From NCBI GenBank assembly GCA_019918135.1, contig WBZZ01006893.1, forward strand, positions 1 through 64,000: 64,000 nucleotides of DNA, written 5' to 3'. Below the pieces are notes generated by a model. It saw only the letters and a list, made by a program, of their open reading frames with translations. It was not told the DNA's origin and did not search any database. Shown piece by piece: positions 24,717-36,363 of the stretch. The position numbers and the translations under genes were made by a program. This DNA comes from Paulinella micropora (lineage: Eukaryota > Cercozoa > Imbricatea > Euglyphida > Paulinellidae). Every line of letters begins with the position of its first letter. The stretch's first letter is position 1.

Positions 24717-25970
24717 CTATTGGTCCTCTATAAAGTTAGCAATAACGTTAATATTACCATTTCCACCTGCCGACACAGCCTTTTGTGTGAATGTGAAAAC
24801 ATCGTCCGGGGTTAATTGAATGTCGTAGGTTCTTAGATTAATTTGTTGAGTTGAGGCAGCATTAACATAAATCTTAAAAATTGTTGTTCCGTTTGCGATA
24901 GCAGTTGCTTTTGTGTCTGTATCTACAATTGAAGTTTTGGCATCAACATCAGCAAAACCCGCCCCTGTCAGTGTTCCGTTCAATACCATTCTGACGACAT
25001 TAGCCTTAGTATCTTCATTAGTAATACTTATCAACGAAGGAAAGACATTTGAATTGTTAGTTAGGCTATTATTGAATAGTGCTTTATTCCTGATACTTAA
25101 AATGGGGCTTTCAGTTATATTACCCGCTTCACTACCTTCCGCCGTATTTGTAATACTTGTATTAATAGTGTTAGTGCCTTCAACAAACAAACTACAACTG
25201 GCTGTCTTCAGTCTTTGTATTCCAACTCCAACATTATTATTAATAATTCGTGCTGAAAATGGTAATGTGGTATTTCGCAGACTGACACCTGTGTTGTCAT
25301 TCGCATACTTAATCGTATGGACTAACTGAAAATCGCCTGTCTTTGGATTTTCAATAGAAAACTTAATAGCACCAAAACCTAAGTATTGAAATTGAATTTG
25401 AAATACATTTCCCTTTGTCCAGTCTAATACAGGCATATCTCCTGTTCCGTCGCACGGGTCATCCCAGTACGCTTGATAAAATGCGTTTGGGGCTCCTCCT
25501 ATACAATGTAGAATAATCATTCCTTCATCTCTAGTTTTGTAAAAGTAGAAACCATTAGATAAATCGTTATCTCCGATACCTATCGACGAATAATAATCTT
25601 CGGTTTCGTCTAATGTCCATAAAGCAGTGAAGCGGGCTACAACACCCATACCAGTGCGATATTTTATTTTTCTTTTGCTTACCATACTAGCGGTAGCATT
25701 AGCAGTCGTTTTTAATTCCGCCATATTATTCAGAATGAAACGGACGCCTTTGTTTCTGTTAATGTCCATATCCGTGTATTAATGGTATATGGAAAGATTT
25801 CCTGTAATACTGGTGTTAAGGAACTGGTTAGTGCTTCGCCGAAAGCGGTTTTCATACTTGGTCCTAAATGTCCATCAAGCCCTACTTTGACATTTACGAA
25901 ATCTCCGTCTGAATTTTGTGCGATTAAATTTCTCTGGTGAGACATCTCTTGTATATAAACAAAAAAATAT
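24717..25970 (-). pseudogene. element 1 putative virion protein of unknown family
   Basis: About 400 residues, rich in beta-strand-like, N/T-rich segments ('GVGIQRLKTASCSLFVEGTN'). It lies directly downstream of the major capsid gene on the same strand, at the end of the structural block, so a virion role is likely by position. I do not recognise the fold; a jelly-roll or lectin-like surface protein is possible. Broken. Confidence 0.5.
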
Positions 25971-25998
25971 TTTTTATTTTCTTTTTTATGTTTCTTTT

Positions 25999-27378
25999 TC
26001 AACTCATCATAATTTCAATTCCCTTAACAACAATAGTCCTCTGAAGAATAGCATAAGTATAATAATTCAATTGCTTTGCCCCTTCCGCACTCCATTCATA
26101 CCGCCGTTCGGTGTCCAACGATAGCCCAGCCACTTCATAACCCTCTTCTTCTCGCTTATCATAAAGTGGGCGGTTGTGGTCCCAGAAATCAACATGGAAC
26201 CAGTTATATTTATACACATTAGAGTTCAAAATGGCGGAACCTTTAATTTTTTCCTTCAAAAGCATATAGTCTTCATCATTAGCACATTTGATATCAAACT
26301 GCTGAATTCTATTACTATCCAAAGTAGTGTAATAAGAAGTAATCTTATCTTGCGTTCGGTTATCACAATCAAATGCGGTGTTTGAAGTTTCAGTATTATT
26401 GAATGCGCTAGTGTAAATTCGGCGAATTCTCTCACCCTGCGAGCGGTTCATCTTCAAAAGAAATGACTGAGAACCTGTTGCGAGATTGGTTTTCCAAGAG
26501 ATAGGGTATTCAGTCTTGAACGAAAAGCCTTCACCCGCAATCTTTTGTTGAACACCCAAAATAACATTCGGGTCGGTTTCAACAGCGAGAAATAAGTTAA
26601 GGTTGGTAATATTTGCGGATTGTGCGGTGGCAGTCGCTCCTGCCGCAACACTCAAGACATCAGTTCCATAAAATATTGTTTTCTGTGTTCCCTCCCACAC
26701 AATCCTCAGATCAAGAATTTCATTAAAACCAATAGTCTTATCAATTTCAAAAATTGTTCCAAAAAGCATACCGAGAGGAATAGACACATTGATGACTGGA
26801 TCATCCCCATTACTGGTTCCTTCTTCAAAATACTTCGCCTCTTCATAAGCAACATTAACTACACTGGGAGCACCACTACCATCAGCAATAAGAGCATCAT
26901 TATGACGGCGGGCTGTGATAGGTGGCTGTGCTACATAATTTAGAATTCTATTTTCAAGGGTTGCAAACTTTTGATTTACATGAGCAACAATGTGGGCGGA
27001 TTCATCACCAGCATTAGTAGCACCAGTAGCAGTGAAAGCAGTCTTACCATCATCAAGTTGAAAGTTAAGAGCATCATCAATTGCTCCTCTTGCAGCAGCC
27101 GTTGCTTGAATTTCATTCGGGGCATTACACTTTTGAAGCATGGCCCCATAACCAAACCCAGCCCCGTGGTTTTCCAAAGCCATAAATCTATCATAAGAAA
27201 TCTCAGGTTTCCAAACCATCTTAGTATAATTTCCCACATGTTGAAGATTACACAAATATTGACCACTTCGGCTTCGCAGTTCAATCGTCTTAATCATAGG
27301 CAGGCAGTCCATCGGAATTCGGTTGTATCTTCCACCACCACCCCGAGTAGGTGTGTAAACATGACACATAGCGTGCAC
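25999..27378 (-). CDS. MCP: element 1 major capsid protein
   Basis: About 455 residues, looks whole. Forms the hexon-like capsomers expected of a double jelly-roll capsid protein. Beta-rich throughout; the segments 'YKYNWFHVDFWDHNRPLYDK' and 'YYTYAILQRTIVVKGIEI' near the C-terminus are typical of PLV capsid proteins. Position between the penton-like gene and a further virion gene, with protease and ATPase nearby, matches the Polinton/PLV morphogenesis module. Identification rests on size, composition and synteny rather than on a search. Confidence 0.8.
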   Translation of the reverse strand: MHAMCHVYTPTRGGGGRYNRIPMDCLPMIKTIELRSRSGQYLCNLQHVGNYTKMVWKPEISYDRFMALENHGAGFGYGAMLQKCNAPNEIQATAAARGAIDDALNFQLDDGKTAFTATGATNAGDESAHIVAHVNQKFATLENRILNYVAQPPITARRHNDALIADGSGAPSVVNVAYEEAKYFEEGTSNGDDPVINVSIPLGMLFGTIFEIDKTIGFNEILDLRIVWEGTQKTIFYGTDVLSVAAGATATAQSANITNLNLFLAVETDPNVILGVQQKIAGEGFSFKTEYPISWKTNLATGSQSFLLKMNRSQGERIRRIYTSAFNNTETSNTAFDCDNRTQDKITSYYTTLDSNRIQQFDIKCANDEDYMLLKEKIKGSAILNSNVYKYNWFHVDFWDHNRPLYDKREEEGYEVAGLSLDTERRYEWSAEGAKQLNYYTYAILQRTIVVKGIEIMMS

Positions 27379-27389
27379 TTCAAAACGGT

Positions 27390-27690
27390 TTCGTATTGTG
27401 AAAACATGAAACCTTTATTACAGACATGAATATAGACAAGGTAAATCGCAACACAGACCTCGCAATGTTCAAAGGACGAGTAGGAATTTCAAAAGTTGAT
27501 TCAATTCCTCCCACGGTGGTAATTGGAATTGTCGCAAGACTTTCACGGGCGGTTAAGTTTGTTAAGCGAATACTTACCACGGATAAGTTCGCTCTGGCTG
27601 TGTGTAAGTTCTCCTCCGCATTGGACAGGCATTTTTTGTTTTGTTTTTGAAGTAGTGTAAGTTGATTAATACACGAAATATATTTATACA
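27390..27690 (-). other. element 1 gap between penton-like and major capsid genes
   Basis: About 300 bp. Partial minus-strand frames with protein-like codons are present but no whole gene was recognised. An AT-rich stretch with an A run at about 27690-27702 borders the penton-like gene. Confidence 0.4.
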
Positions 27691-27717
27691 AAAAAAAAAA
27701 AATCAAATCAAAAATAA

Positions 27718-28554
27718 TTATCTAGATTTCAACAAATTGAAAAATGAATTAAATAAACTAAAATAATTAGTTTCACGATAAACCAATAAAGTCATAACGA
27801 TACCTAAACCATTAAGATTAATTGCTTGGTCGTTTTCGTCTGTCAAGTAAAACCTAAATACATTGTTTGAATTAGCTGACAATGTTTTTCCATATTCGCT
27901 ACCAGAGCCGTCATAAATGACAGAACCAAAAGGAATTTCGTTGGCTGTGTATATTTCTTGTAGCACATGATTATCACCTTCATTCACCAAATCAGATTGA
28001 AGATACAGAGTTTTTTCACCAGTTAGAATAATTACATTCGGCGATTTAATGAAATCATTGGCAAAGAAATATGTTGAATTTCTATCAAAACCCATAACCT
28101 CATGAATACGTGTATCAGCATCAAATATAAACCGCGGTTGAATACCTCCATTATTTGACACACTAAATGTTAATTTGCCATCCTCCGCTTCTGTGTTTGT
28201 ATTATTGCTTGAGACTACATAAGTATAATCATTCGGACTTTCTGCCGTCAATATCTCAGATAGTTTATTTTTTAAGTTGTTCATTGTGTAGTTGCACTCT
28301 GGTATTGTAATTAAAGCCTCATACCCGTCTTCGGATAATGTAAAAGTATTATATGGAGAGGCAACTGAATAATAAGATTTCGGAACATAGATATGAAGAA
28401 TTTTACAATGTGTGGGATTGTCTAGACCCTTCATATTGACTTCGTGTGTAAAGTCGCTGTCTGTCCCCGTTATTCGGTTTTTGCTATTTATGTAGTATAT
28501 ACCTGAACTTCTTCCTCCCTTGTACTCCATCGTAGGTGCTTTTATAAAAACCAC
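27718..28554 (-). CDS. element 1 minor capsid (penton-like) protein
   Basis: 278 residues, whole. An early 'GIYYINSKNRITGTDSDF' segment and the length fit the single jelly-roll penton proteins of virophages and PLVs. It is immediately upstream of the capsid protein on the same strand. Confidence 0.75.
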   Translation of the reverse strand: MVFIKAPTMEYKGGRSSGIYYINSKNRITGTDSDFTHEVNMKGLDNPTHCKILHIYVPKSYYSVASPYNTFTLSEDGYEALITIPECNYTMNNLKNKLSEILTAESPNDYTYVVSSNNTNTEAEDGKLTFSVSNNGGIQPRFIFDADTRIHEVMGFDRNSTYFFANDFIKSPNVIILTGEKTLYLQSDLVNEGDNHVLQEIYTANEIPFGSVIYDGSGSEYGKTLSANSNNVFRFYLTDENDQAINLNGLGIVMTLLVYRETNYFSLFNSFFNLLKSR

Positions 28555-28591
28555 CTACAACCTCAAAAATCTATATATTAGAAAATATCTT

Positions 28592-29323
28592 TCACAAAAA
28601 GGTGTCAAATCCATAACCATTCTGTGATTTTAACTTTTCTGCTTCGTCTTGTTTTAAGTCTGTATAACCGCTGGCAGATTTGAATTTAATACCTTTTGCC
28701 CGCTCCATTAGAAACCTCATACTATGCCAACCACACGTGTCTGATGTGTCTGATTGTTGTTTTACTTGATTGACCTTCATTAATAAATAACTATCGGGGT
28801 GGCTTCGGTCAATTAGTCTTTTCATTTGTTGTTGAAAGTCTTCTGTTGGCTCGTAAAGTGCTAATGGGTCATATACTTCAACACTTCTGTCTTTATCCAG
28901 ACTTACCCATATAGCAATCCAATGAGACCCCGCTTGTTTGTGATTGTCCAAATTCATAATAAATCCGTATCGCTTTCTTTTTTCTGGATTTAGTTTGTAG
29001 ATTTCATCGCTGGCTATCGCTCCGAGATACCATCCATATTTTTTCATTATGTCATCTATTTCATTAGTCAATAGTCCCCGCCCCTCTCCCTCTTGCTGGG
29101 GGTCTGGTTGCTGTGTGTCGGGCTGTGGCTCCTCTTGCTGTGGCTCAGGCTGTGGCTCAGGCTGTGGCTCAGGCTGTGGCTCTGGCTGCTGTTGCTCTGG
29201 CTGCTGTTGCTCTGGTTGTTGTTGCTCTGGTTGCTGTTGCTGTGGCTCAGGCTGTGGTTGCTCTGGTTGCTGTTCATTTCTATATTTATTTATAAGAGCA
29301 TTAACATAATCTTTTTTTCTCAT
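28592..29323 (-). CDS. element 1 adenain-like cysteine protease
   Basis: 243 residues, whole. A Q/P/E-rich linker (about residues 18-75, PEPQ-type repeats) precedes a C48/adenain-type domain with 'GSHWIAIWV' (catalytic His), 'VEVYDPLA' (Asp) and 'TSDTCGWHSM' (Cys), with a Gln just before. These enzymes process capsid precursors. The linker composition resembles that of the coiled-coil gene next to it, and in element 2 the matching protease start follows the coiled-coil reading frame. Confidence 0.85.
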   Translation of the reverse strand: MRKKDYVNALINKYRNEQQPEQPQPEPQQQQPEQQQPEQQQPEQQQPEPQPEPQPEPQPEPQQEEPQPDTQQPDPQQEGEGRGLLTNEIDDIMKKYGWYLGAIASDEIYKLNPEKRKRYGFIMNLDNHKQAGSHWIAIWVSLDKDRSVEVYDPLALYEPTEDFQQQMKRLIDRSHPDSYLLMKVNQVKQQSDTSDTCGWHSMRFLMERAKGIKFKSASGYTDLKQDEAEKLKSQNGYGFDTFL

Positions 29324-29329
29324 TGAATG

Positions 29330-30448
29330 TGTTCATTCTTTTCTTGATAGATACTTTTTAATGCTTTTTACGGAAAACACTTTATTAATCAAATCTTCTA
29401 AACCAGTTCCCGTTTGTAAGCCCAAATATTCTGCTAGTTTCTTTTTTACTTCGTCCTTATTTTGTCCAACATCTATTTATGTTATACAATTTTGTCTATT
29501 ATCCATGATGCCCTTTGGTTCCAACCTTTAACATCGTGGCCTTCATTTTTAAGTTTTTCCCTTAGTGCTTCACCAAGAATTTTAATAGTAAGTTTTTTCT
29601 CAATATTACTATTTGACAATCCATTCTTCAACATTAATCTGTATTTAGCCTCCTCTAGTTTGTTTCCTATATTTTTATTTAATGCTTCTTGTGCTCCTAG
29701 CATTTTTTTCATATCATCTATTGTTATTTGTTGCTTTTGAAAAATCTTTTATTCTTTCTGCTATACTTTGTATTTTACTAGGTTCCCAATTATCTATATC
29801 TGCTTGAGTAAAAACTCCCGACTTTATGATTAATTTTTATTTTCTTCAAATTCTTTATTTGGTTTAACTTTTACCTCTGGCTGGGCCTGTTGTTCTTGTG
29901 GTTGTCCCTGCTGTGTAGGCATAATATATTGTTGTTGTGGTGGTGGCATAATGGCTAATCTTTGGTTCCTTTGCTGTTCGTATTGTAAATCCTCTATGAG
30001 TTTTTGCTCCCTTCTTAGTTCTCTGTCTTTTTGTTCTTGTCGTTCCTTGATGTCTTCCATGTCTTTTCGGTGTTGCCTCTTCTTTTCTTCTTCAGCATCA
30101 ACTCGTGCTTTTTTCTTTTTGGTCAATCTCATCAATCTTTTCGTATTTCTCCTTTCTGAGTTTGTCTAAGTGGTCATTAATGGTGGTTTTAGTATTTTGC
30201 TCAATCTCCGTCAAACTCTGGACTTTTCGCAAGTCTTCTTTTTGCTTAGGTGCTCGCTTTGATTTTGGCCTGCTTAAGTATTTCATAAAAAGTTTAACGA
30301 TTTGAAGTGTGCTCATATCATTTGTCTTTTTACCGAAATTAAGATAATATTTTTTACCCTTCTGGACAATATACGGCTTCCCGCTTTTATTTCTATAAAC
30401 CCTCGGGGGTCTTACCTTAGGCTTCCTTGTTTTTTTTGGTTTTAGCAA
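29330..30448 (-). pseudogene. element 1 coiled-coil, Q/E/K-rich virion-associated gene
   Basis: Starts with a basic segment ('RPPRVYRNKSGKPYIVQKGK'), then a highly charged coiled coil ('RQEQKDRELRREQKLIEDLQ'), a PQ-rich stretch and a helical C-terminal part. The homologue in element 2 (62372 onward) is a long open frame. Position between the protease and the packaging ATPase suggests a structural or scaffold role. Broken. Confidence 0.6.
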
Positions 30449-30481
30449 CCATTATATACAAACAAAAAAATATTTCCTTGA

Positions 30482-30818
30482 TATTTCAAACTATTTTTTT
30501 CAAAACTTGAGTGCTCCTCGCCCTCTCTGCTTACCATACCCCAGTCTTGATGCTACAGCACCAACACTACCTGCGTAAGGCACCCCGACACTACTTAATG
30601 CTCCCGCAGTCCTAGAGATTAACTTATTATTGCGAAGAAATTTATCAACGGCCATTGCGGTTTTGCCCACTTTTTGCCAGTTAATTTTACCGCCAGCCTG
30701 CCCCTTGCCCTTCTTCCGTCCAGTTTTCTTTTAACCTCCAGCCATGTTGGTGCTTGAGTTAATAGTTCGTTTGCCGATTGTTGGAATGACTTCAACACGA
30801 GTTGTTTTTACTACCATA
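30482..30818 (-). pseudogene. element 1 small basic GGK-rich protein
   Basis: About 100 residues with lysine/glycine clusters and a conserved 'KVGKTA.AV.KFLR' and 'SRTAGALSSVGVPYAGSV' core that also occurs whole in element 2 (61866-62177). The composition resembles adenovirus-type core or membrane-lytic peptides cut by the viral protease, but that is only an analogy. Broken. Confidence 0.55.
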
Positions 30819-30874
30819 AAAGTAGATGATTATATAATACAGAAAAAATAATTAATTCCAAATTTTTATTCATT

Positions 30875-31690
30875 TTAATCTGTAAGCAAAATTTTTCTTA
30901 ACTCATCATCAACACTTGAAACATAAAGAAAATTAAATCTCTCCTTTGTTGCTTCGTGATACTTTTGAAGAAAGTAGTCAAAGTCAAAAGATAAGTCTAA
31001 GTGTTTATACACGAGTTCCATTTTGTCCTGAGATTGACCCGGAAAGATTAATAGATAATCTAACTGCTTAATGGCTTCTGGCCGTAGGTCGTTTAAATAC
31101 TGGCTTGACATAATAACCTTTGATTTATAGTGTCTGTTCTTTTTTAACAAATCACTTACGGACTTGTCTCTTAATCCACTCCCTAAATCGTCCAAAACAA
31201 AAACAACCTCTGGAGAAATATACTTACTTGGCCTTTCTTTCGCCTCCGCGGTGCTCTGTTTCTTTTTTTCTTCTTTTCCGAAATAAAGACATTGTGGCTT
31301 CTCTATTTCCTCTTTGTCTTGTTTTACTTCTCCTTCATGTTGCTCGTCCTGTCTGTTCAGTTTGTCTAACTCATAATCAATAACATTTACACCATCTGAT
31401 TTAAGAAAGGTATATATTGCCATCGGGTTTCCCCTGTTCTTAAAGTGCTTTACCATTGCTTTATAAATGTAGTCCTTGTGTATCGTTGAAGCAATAATGA
31501 CAATGCGGGTTTTTCTGTCTGTAGTCCGTTTCAGTATTTCAAAGAGTGCTGTTGTTTTCCCGCTCTTCTTACGGGCAAGTAGAAATATGTTGGCATACGG
31601 CTCATTGAATAATTTATAACCTTTTGCTTTTTTGTTTCCATCACCCTCTTGTTTTACGGGCTTCACCTTGACATTGTTTATTTTCTCCAT
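30875..31690 (-). CDS. element 1 FtsK/HerA-type genome-packaging ATPase
   Basis: 271 residues, whole. Walker A 'LARKKSGKTTALF', Walker B 'EVVFVLDDLGSGL', then 'VIMSSQYLNDLRPEAIKQLD', a sensor-like segment. This is the A32-type packaging ATPase shared by Polintons, PLVs, virophages and large DNA viruses. A charged insertion lies between Walker A and B. Close to its counterpart in element 2 at the amino-acid level. Confidence 0.9.
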   Translation of the reverse strand: MEKINNVKVKPVKQEGDGNKKAKGYKLFNEPYANIFLLARKKSGKTTALFEILKRTTDRKTRIVIIASTIHKDYIYKAMVKHFKNRGNPMAIYTFLKSDGVNVIDYELDKLNRQDEQHEGEVKQDKEEIEKPQCLYFGKEEKKKQSTAEAKERPSKYISPEVVFVLDDLGSGLRDKSVSDLLKKNRHYKSKVIMSSQYLNDLRPEAIKQLDYLLIFPGQSQDKMELVYKHLDLSFDFDYFLQKYHEATKERFNFLYVSSVDDELRKILLTD

Positions 31691-31840
31691 GATATTTTAG
31701 AATTGCGCTTCGTGCTGTCGCACTCTCTCTTATTCTAAAACATCGTTTTTTCTTTATGGTTTAAAATAAATCGGTGTTCGATGTTTATCAACAAACGGGA
31801 GTTGCGGTAGCAACGAGAGTGTAGTTGATAAATATGATTA

Positions 31841-32203
31841 TTATCCCAAGAACTCTAGGCACACAACAATTCTTCCCGCTAAATTTCCTGTGTCAATATT
31901 TCCGCTGTCAGTTTCAAGGACTTTAAATGTACATTGACCGTCAGTCCATCCGACAACACCCAAATTATAACCGAGATTTGAAATGTTTGCTGTGGTGCTG
32001 TCCGCAAATGTTCCAATAATTCCAATTCTATCCATGTAAAGAATTCTGGTTTTTGTCTCTGTCTGGTCGTTCATATAGTGGATAAATTTTACATTCATTT
32101 TGGTGGGTGTGAATGACATTTGAATATTTTTATTAAATGTTTTGCTTCCTCCAGCAAAATCATTGCTCAGAAAAATAATCTTTTGGTATTTGTGCTCCGT
32201 CAT
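31841..32203 (-). CDS. element 1 conserved 120-residue protein
   Basis: Whole. Beta-rich ('KIIFLSNDFAGGSKTFNKNI'). It differs from the element 2 copy (60634-60996) at only a handful of residues, making it one of the best-kept genes of both elements. The function is not recognised. Its position between ATPase and membrane-protein genes suggests a virion component. Confidence 0.7.
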   Translation of the reverse strand: MTEHKYQKIIFLSNDFAGGSKTFNKNIQMSFTPTKMNVKFIHYMNDQTETKTRILYMDRIGIIGTFADSTTANISNLGYNLGVVGWTDGQCTFKVLETDSGNIDTGNLAGRIVVCLEFLG

Positions 32204-32256
32204 TCTGACTACGCTTGCTTCGCCACTTCGTGCTTTGTGGTTAAAATATATAAATA

Positions 32257-32524
32257 TAGATATAAGATGATAAAAATTTTATTAATATTTGTTTGGTCTG
32301 TGTTAGGTCGGACTGCCTGCGACTTTTACTCGCAGGTTAGTGAGAAAAAAAAATGAGAGTTGTGTTTATTGTATAAAGCAAGGTATTGAAACAAAATTTA
32401 AATGTGTGTATAAGCCTATGAGTGATTGGTGTGTTAGTTTTGATGAAGCCATTCCTTTAATTTGCTCAGGTAGTGATGCTTCTTGGTATAAAATACACTT
32501 ATACGAATGCTCACTTCTTACTTG
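32257..32524 (+). pseudogene. element 1 small cysteine-rich exported protein
   Basis: A hydrophobic N-terminus ('KILLIFVWSVLG') is followed by a Cys-rich part ('SCVYCIKQGIETKFKCVYK', 'WYKIHLYECSLL'). It runs opposite to the flanking structural genes, and its 3' end overlaps the 3' end of the membrane-protein gene on the other strand. The whole counterpart in element 2 is at 60375-60635. A secreted or membrane-anchored factor is inferred. Confidence 0.55.
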
Positions 32525-32850
32525 AAGAAGGTGATGGAAGGCAGATACCAATAAGCAAGGTTAAAATACCGACATAAGTATTAGCAACCTCGCACGGCAA
32601 GTTCTTTTCAGACAACCTCACGATACAAAGGGTTGTAATGGCAATAATGATACCCATTTGAAATAAGTATTTAATAAGTCTGCTGTCTGTCGGTCTATTT
32701 TTTATACAACAACAATTCCAGTTATCTTCCAATTCGTGCTCTATTTTCTTTCTCATTCTTCAATGAAATGTCTAAAACTCTATTTTTCAACTCTGGTGTT
32801 AGTTCGCCGTCTATTTCAATGACTGGGGGGTGTAATCTAGGAGGCATTAG
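32511..32850 (-). pseudogene. element 1 two-span membrane protein
   Basis: Contains 'LFQMGIIIAITTLCIVRLSE' and 'YVGILTLLIGICLP', two membrane segments, preceded by a Cys-rich 'NWNCCCIKNRPTDSR' stretch. The whole homologue in element 2 is at 60039-60386. It could be a virion membrane protein or a small pore-like protein; the family is not recognised. Confidence 0.6.
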
Positions 32851-35800
32851 TAGAAAATACGACTGCTCGGATTTCGGCTAGTTGGTTTGCTTGGTCTTGT
32901 AGTATATTCATGAGATTATTATTTTCTTTTTCTAAATTAGCTACCTTTTCCGCCATGTGTTGAAAAGCACTAACCAGTATTGGTATGAAGTCCGTGTATG
33001 ATATACCTTCAAAGTTTCCATCCCCATCGTCTGCTTTTATTCCACTTTCGGATACAAATTCTGGAAATATTTTTTTTACTTCATCCGCAATAAATCCGTG
33101 GTTCTTTTTCTGTTTCTTTTCGTCTGATTTCAAGTAATATGAACAGCAGTTTATTTTCATAAGTTTATCGCAACAATCCCCGCAGTCTAGTGTTTTAATA
33201 TCTGATTTTAATCTCCTGTCTGAACCAGAAGACCAAACATTCGCTCCTGCTGCAATATAAACATATCCGTTATTGTTTTCACCATTTGATAATGAAGTTG
33301 ACCAAGCGTGTAATAAACCACCTGTATTCATTACTACCGCATAACCTGATGAGTCTCCTGCTTTCATAAATATTTGTGGGATGGTCGTATTTTGTGGTCT
33401 TTTTCTTAATGTTAAAAATCCGCTGGATGCTGTCGTCATGCTTGTATCACTCTGAGCATAGATTACTCCGGTGACCCTCGCATAAAAATTTAAATCTTGG
33501 TTTGTGTTGCTCCCCGTAGCATATATTGAGTTATAACCAAAACCAACTCCCTGTGTCCCGTTGCTGTGTCTAAATTCAACACCGCCAGAAGATGGGCTAA
33601 GATTGCCCGTGACATATAAACCAACTGGTGATGGATGAGACCCACTTCTTGCTTCCCCGCGTATGTCGACTGTGCTATTAACAACAGACATCCCAGCATT
33701 TGCTGTTATTAATCCACTCGCGGTTGCCGTTGTTGTTGATATCCCCGCACTAGCCGTTATCAATCCTTTCGTCCATAAAGTCCCGTTTGCCCCATTCAAT
33801 GACATTAACAATTGTTCCGAAGAATTCTCCCATATAAAACCTTGTGATGAAGCATTTGCAACTCTAAATCTGATAGATTCGGCAATAAAATCATTGCCTG
33901 CAACCGCAGACCCTCCACTGAATGATTTGCTAGCCCCAGACGACACCATATACATTCCCCAGTTATAGTCGGTAAGACTAGAAAAGAATATACCTGTATT
34001 GTTTCCTCCTTGATTGAAAACATCATGAAGCAGTATTTTAGCACCACTTGCCGTAATCTTTCCGCTTGCCGTTAAAGTTGTTGTAGTCATGCCAGCAGTC
34101 GCCGTTAATGAAGTTCCCGTTATTGTTCCGCCATTTGTTATATTGTTTGAGTTCATATCTAAGGCGCCATAAAACCGCATACCGCCAGCATTATTAAAAC
34201 GAACAATATCAGACGAAGCACTTCCATTATCCAAAAGTTTTGAAATATAAAGTCCCGCCCCTTTTACATCAGATGCTACATTATTGAATACATAACCTCG
34301 TTGGTTCGCGGTTCCGCTTGTAGCAGTATTTAAAGTAAATAAGAAATACTGATAATCTCCTGATGTCTGTGAAAAGAATATATCTCCTCCATTTTGGTTT
34401 AATATCCTCGCCCCATTATATGTTATATTTCCACCATTTGTGATAGTTTGATTATTAAAATCGGCATTGTTCGTTAAAGTTAGATATTTTATTGTAGTGC
34501 TCGCCCCATTAAATGTTTTACTTCCTGTTATGGTTTGGCCTGTTGATAGTTTTACATTTTGCCCGTCCAATGTATCTACATAACTTTTGTTTGCTCCATC
34601 GGCCGCTAATGTCGGAGTTCCAAGGTTGGCTATTTTGCTACTATTACAATCTAGCCCCGAAGCATTTACCCAACCGACAATCGTTCCATCAATAATAAAA
34701 CTGATTTTTTTCGCAGAAATTTCAAAGTTATAATTTACGCCCGTGCCCATATCAAGGCATCCGATAGTTCCTATATTTGCTGTGGAGTTAAAAACCACGA
34801 ATGTTCCCTTTGTTGTCGCATTCGTTGAATTTCCAGTTATTTCAAGGGCACTGCTAAATGTCTTAATTCCTGCTATGGTTTGGTTTCCTCAGGTTTTAAC
34901 TGCCGAACTATCAAGAACAGAAACATCCACACCATCAACCAGATTCACATTTGTTATACTTCGGTTTCCCATATTTAGTCCTCCCGTCATACTAGCAGTG
35001 CCATCTAATCTAAGAAAGGGTGATGCCACATTTCGCCATTGTCCAGTGCTATAAATGAGTAGTTGATTATCTGATGCTGTTGTTATAATCACATCGCTAT
35101 GTGTATCAATACTTCCACTCGCCGACACTTTCGCGTTGTTGGAGTCGTGCTCTGATAGCCAAGTTGTGATAGACCTACCATTTAGTTGATTTACATTTGT
35201 TATGCTTTGGCTTTTCATATCAAGACCCGCACTCGCATTTATTATACTGCTAAATGTTTTAATACCCGCTATGGTTTGGTCTCCTGTTAGTTTGACCACC
35301 GAACCATCAACTGCGAGATTAGCGAGATTAATTCCATTATATGTAGAAGCACCAGAAATAGCAAAACCATTCATATTTAGCGCCCCCGTCATACTAGCAG
35401 TGCCGTCCAATCTAAGAAAGGGTGGTGTGGTGTTTCTCCATTGCCCCGTGCTATACATAATCAGTTGGTTATCTGCTGGAAAGCCTGATATTGTCACATC
35501 GCTATGTGAGTCTATACTTCCACTCGCTGACACCTTATTATTATTGTCTTGATGCTCAAATATCCATTCATTAACATCTTTGGTATTTAGTAAATTAACT
35601 CCTGTTATATTCTTCCTTCCCATACTAATGTTGCCTGTTTCATCAACATTTATCGGAAATGTTTTATTTACCCAGTTTATTGAATTATATGTTAGATAAC
35701 TATTCATCGCCACTGGTGCTGTAATGACTACATCTGAAAGTGTATCAATTGAACCAAGGGCTGTATTCTTCCATTTGCCTTCTACATCGTTGTAAGTTAA

Positions 35801-36307
35801 GTATTGTCCGCTTGCTTGTGCAAATATGTTTGTGTCTATCAAATTATATAAACTTGTTTGGTGTGGATTAGAAGTATTGCTTCTGTGTTGAGTTGAGGCT
35901 TTGACTTCATCATTATCCCTTACTCGTTGCTCTGTGTAGTATAAACGACTTCCTTCTTTGATATCTGTAGTTGATTTTAAAGCGAGTCGTGTGTCAAAGC
36001 GGTTATCAGTCCAATAATAATTAAGACCTTCTTTAAGGTCAGTCGTTGATTTTAAAGCGAGCCGTGTGTCAAAGCGGTTATCAGTCCAATAATAATTAAG
36101 TCCTTCTTTAATGTCCGCGGTGCTTTTGGTAGCCAGTCGTGTATCAAAGCGGTCGTCAGTGTAATAAAGATTTATGGGGTCAGCATCTTCTGGCACTCTG
36201 TCTGTATTCAGACCGACTATGTTTGTGTTCGTTAAGTCAAGGTTAGCGATTGATAGGCTGTCTGTCGCGATTTCTGACAAGCCTAGTAATGATTTATATT
36301 GCGACAT
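32837..36307 (-). pseudogene. element 1 fibre-like protein with S74 chaperone end
   Basis: More than 1,000 residues. The N-terminal part carries repeats of about 22-25 residues of the type 'YYTDDRFDTRLATKST'. The middle has repeated 'LTGDQTIAGIKTF' and 'SITNVN' units, a pattern seen in trimeric beta-helical fibres. The C-terminus has an intramolecular-chaperone (peptidase S74) domain: 'SDRRLKSDIKTL', then 'HGFIADEVKKIFPEFV', and a final coiled coil. Such fibres bind host surfaces. Broken. Confidence 0.8.
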
Positions 36308-36363
36308 TATATTAATTAATTAATTATTTTAAAAAATACTAAAATATATTAATCTTAGTATAA

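Noticed and set aside
29049-29326. Plus-strand Leu/Trp- or Cys/Gly-rich frames
   Set aside because: They are antisense shadows of the Q/P/E-rich linker of the protease gene.
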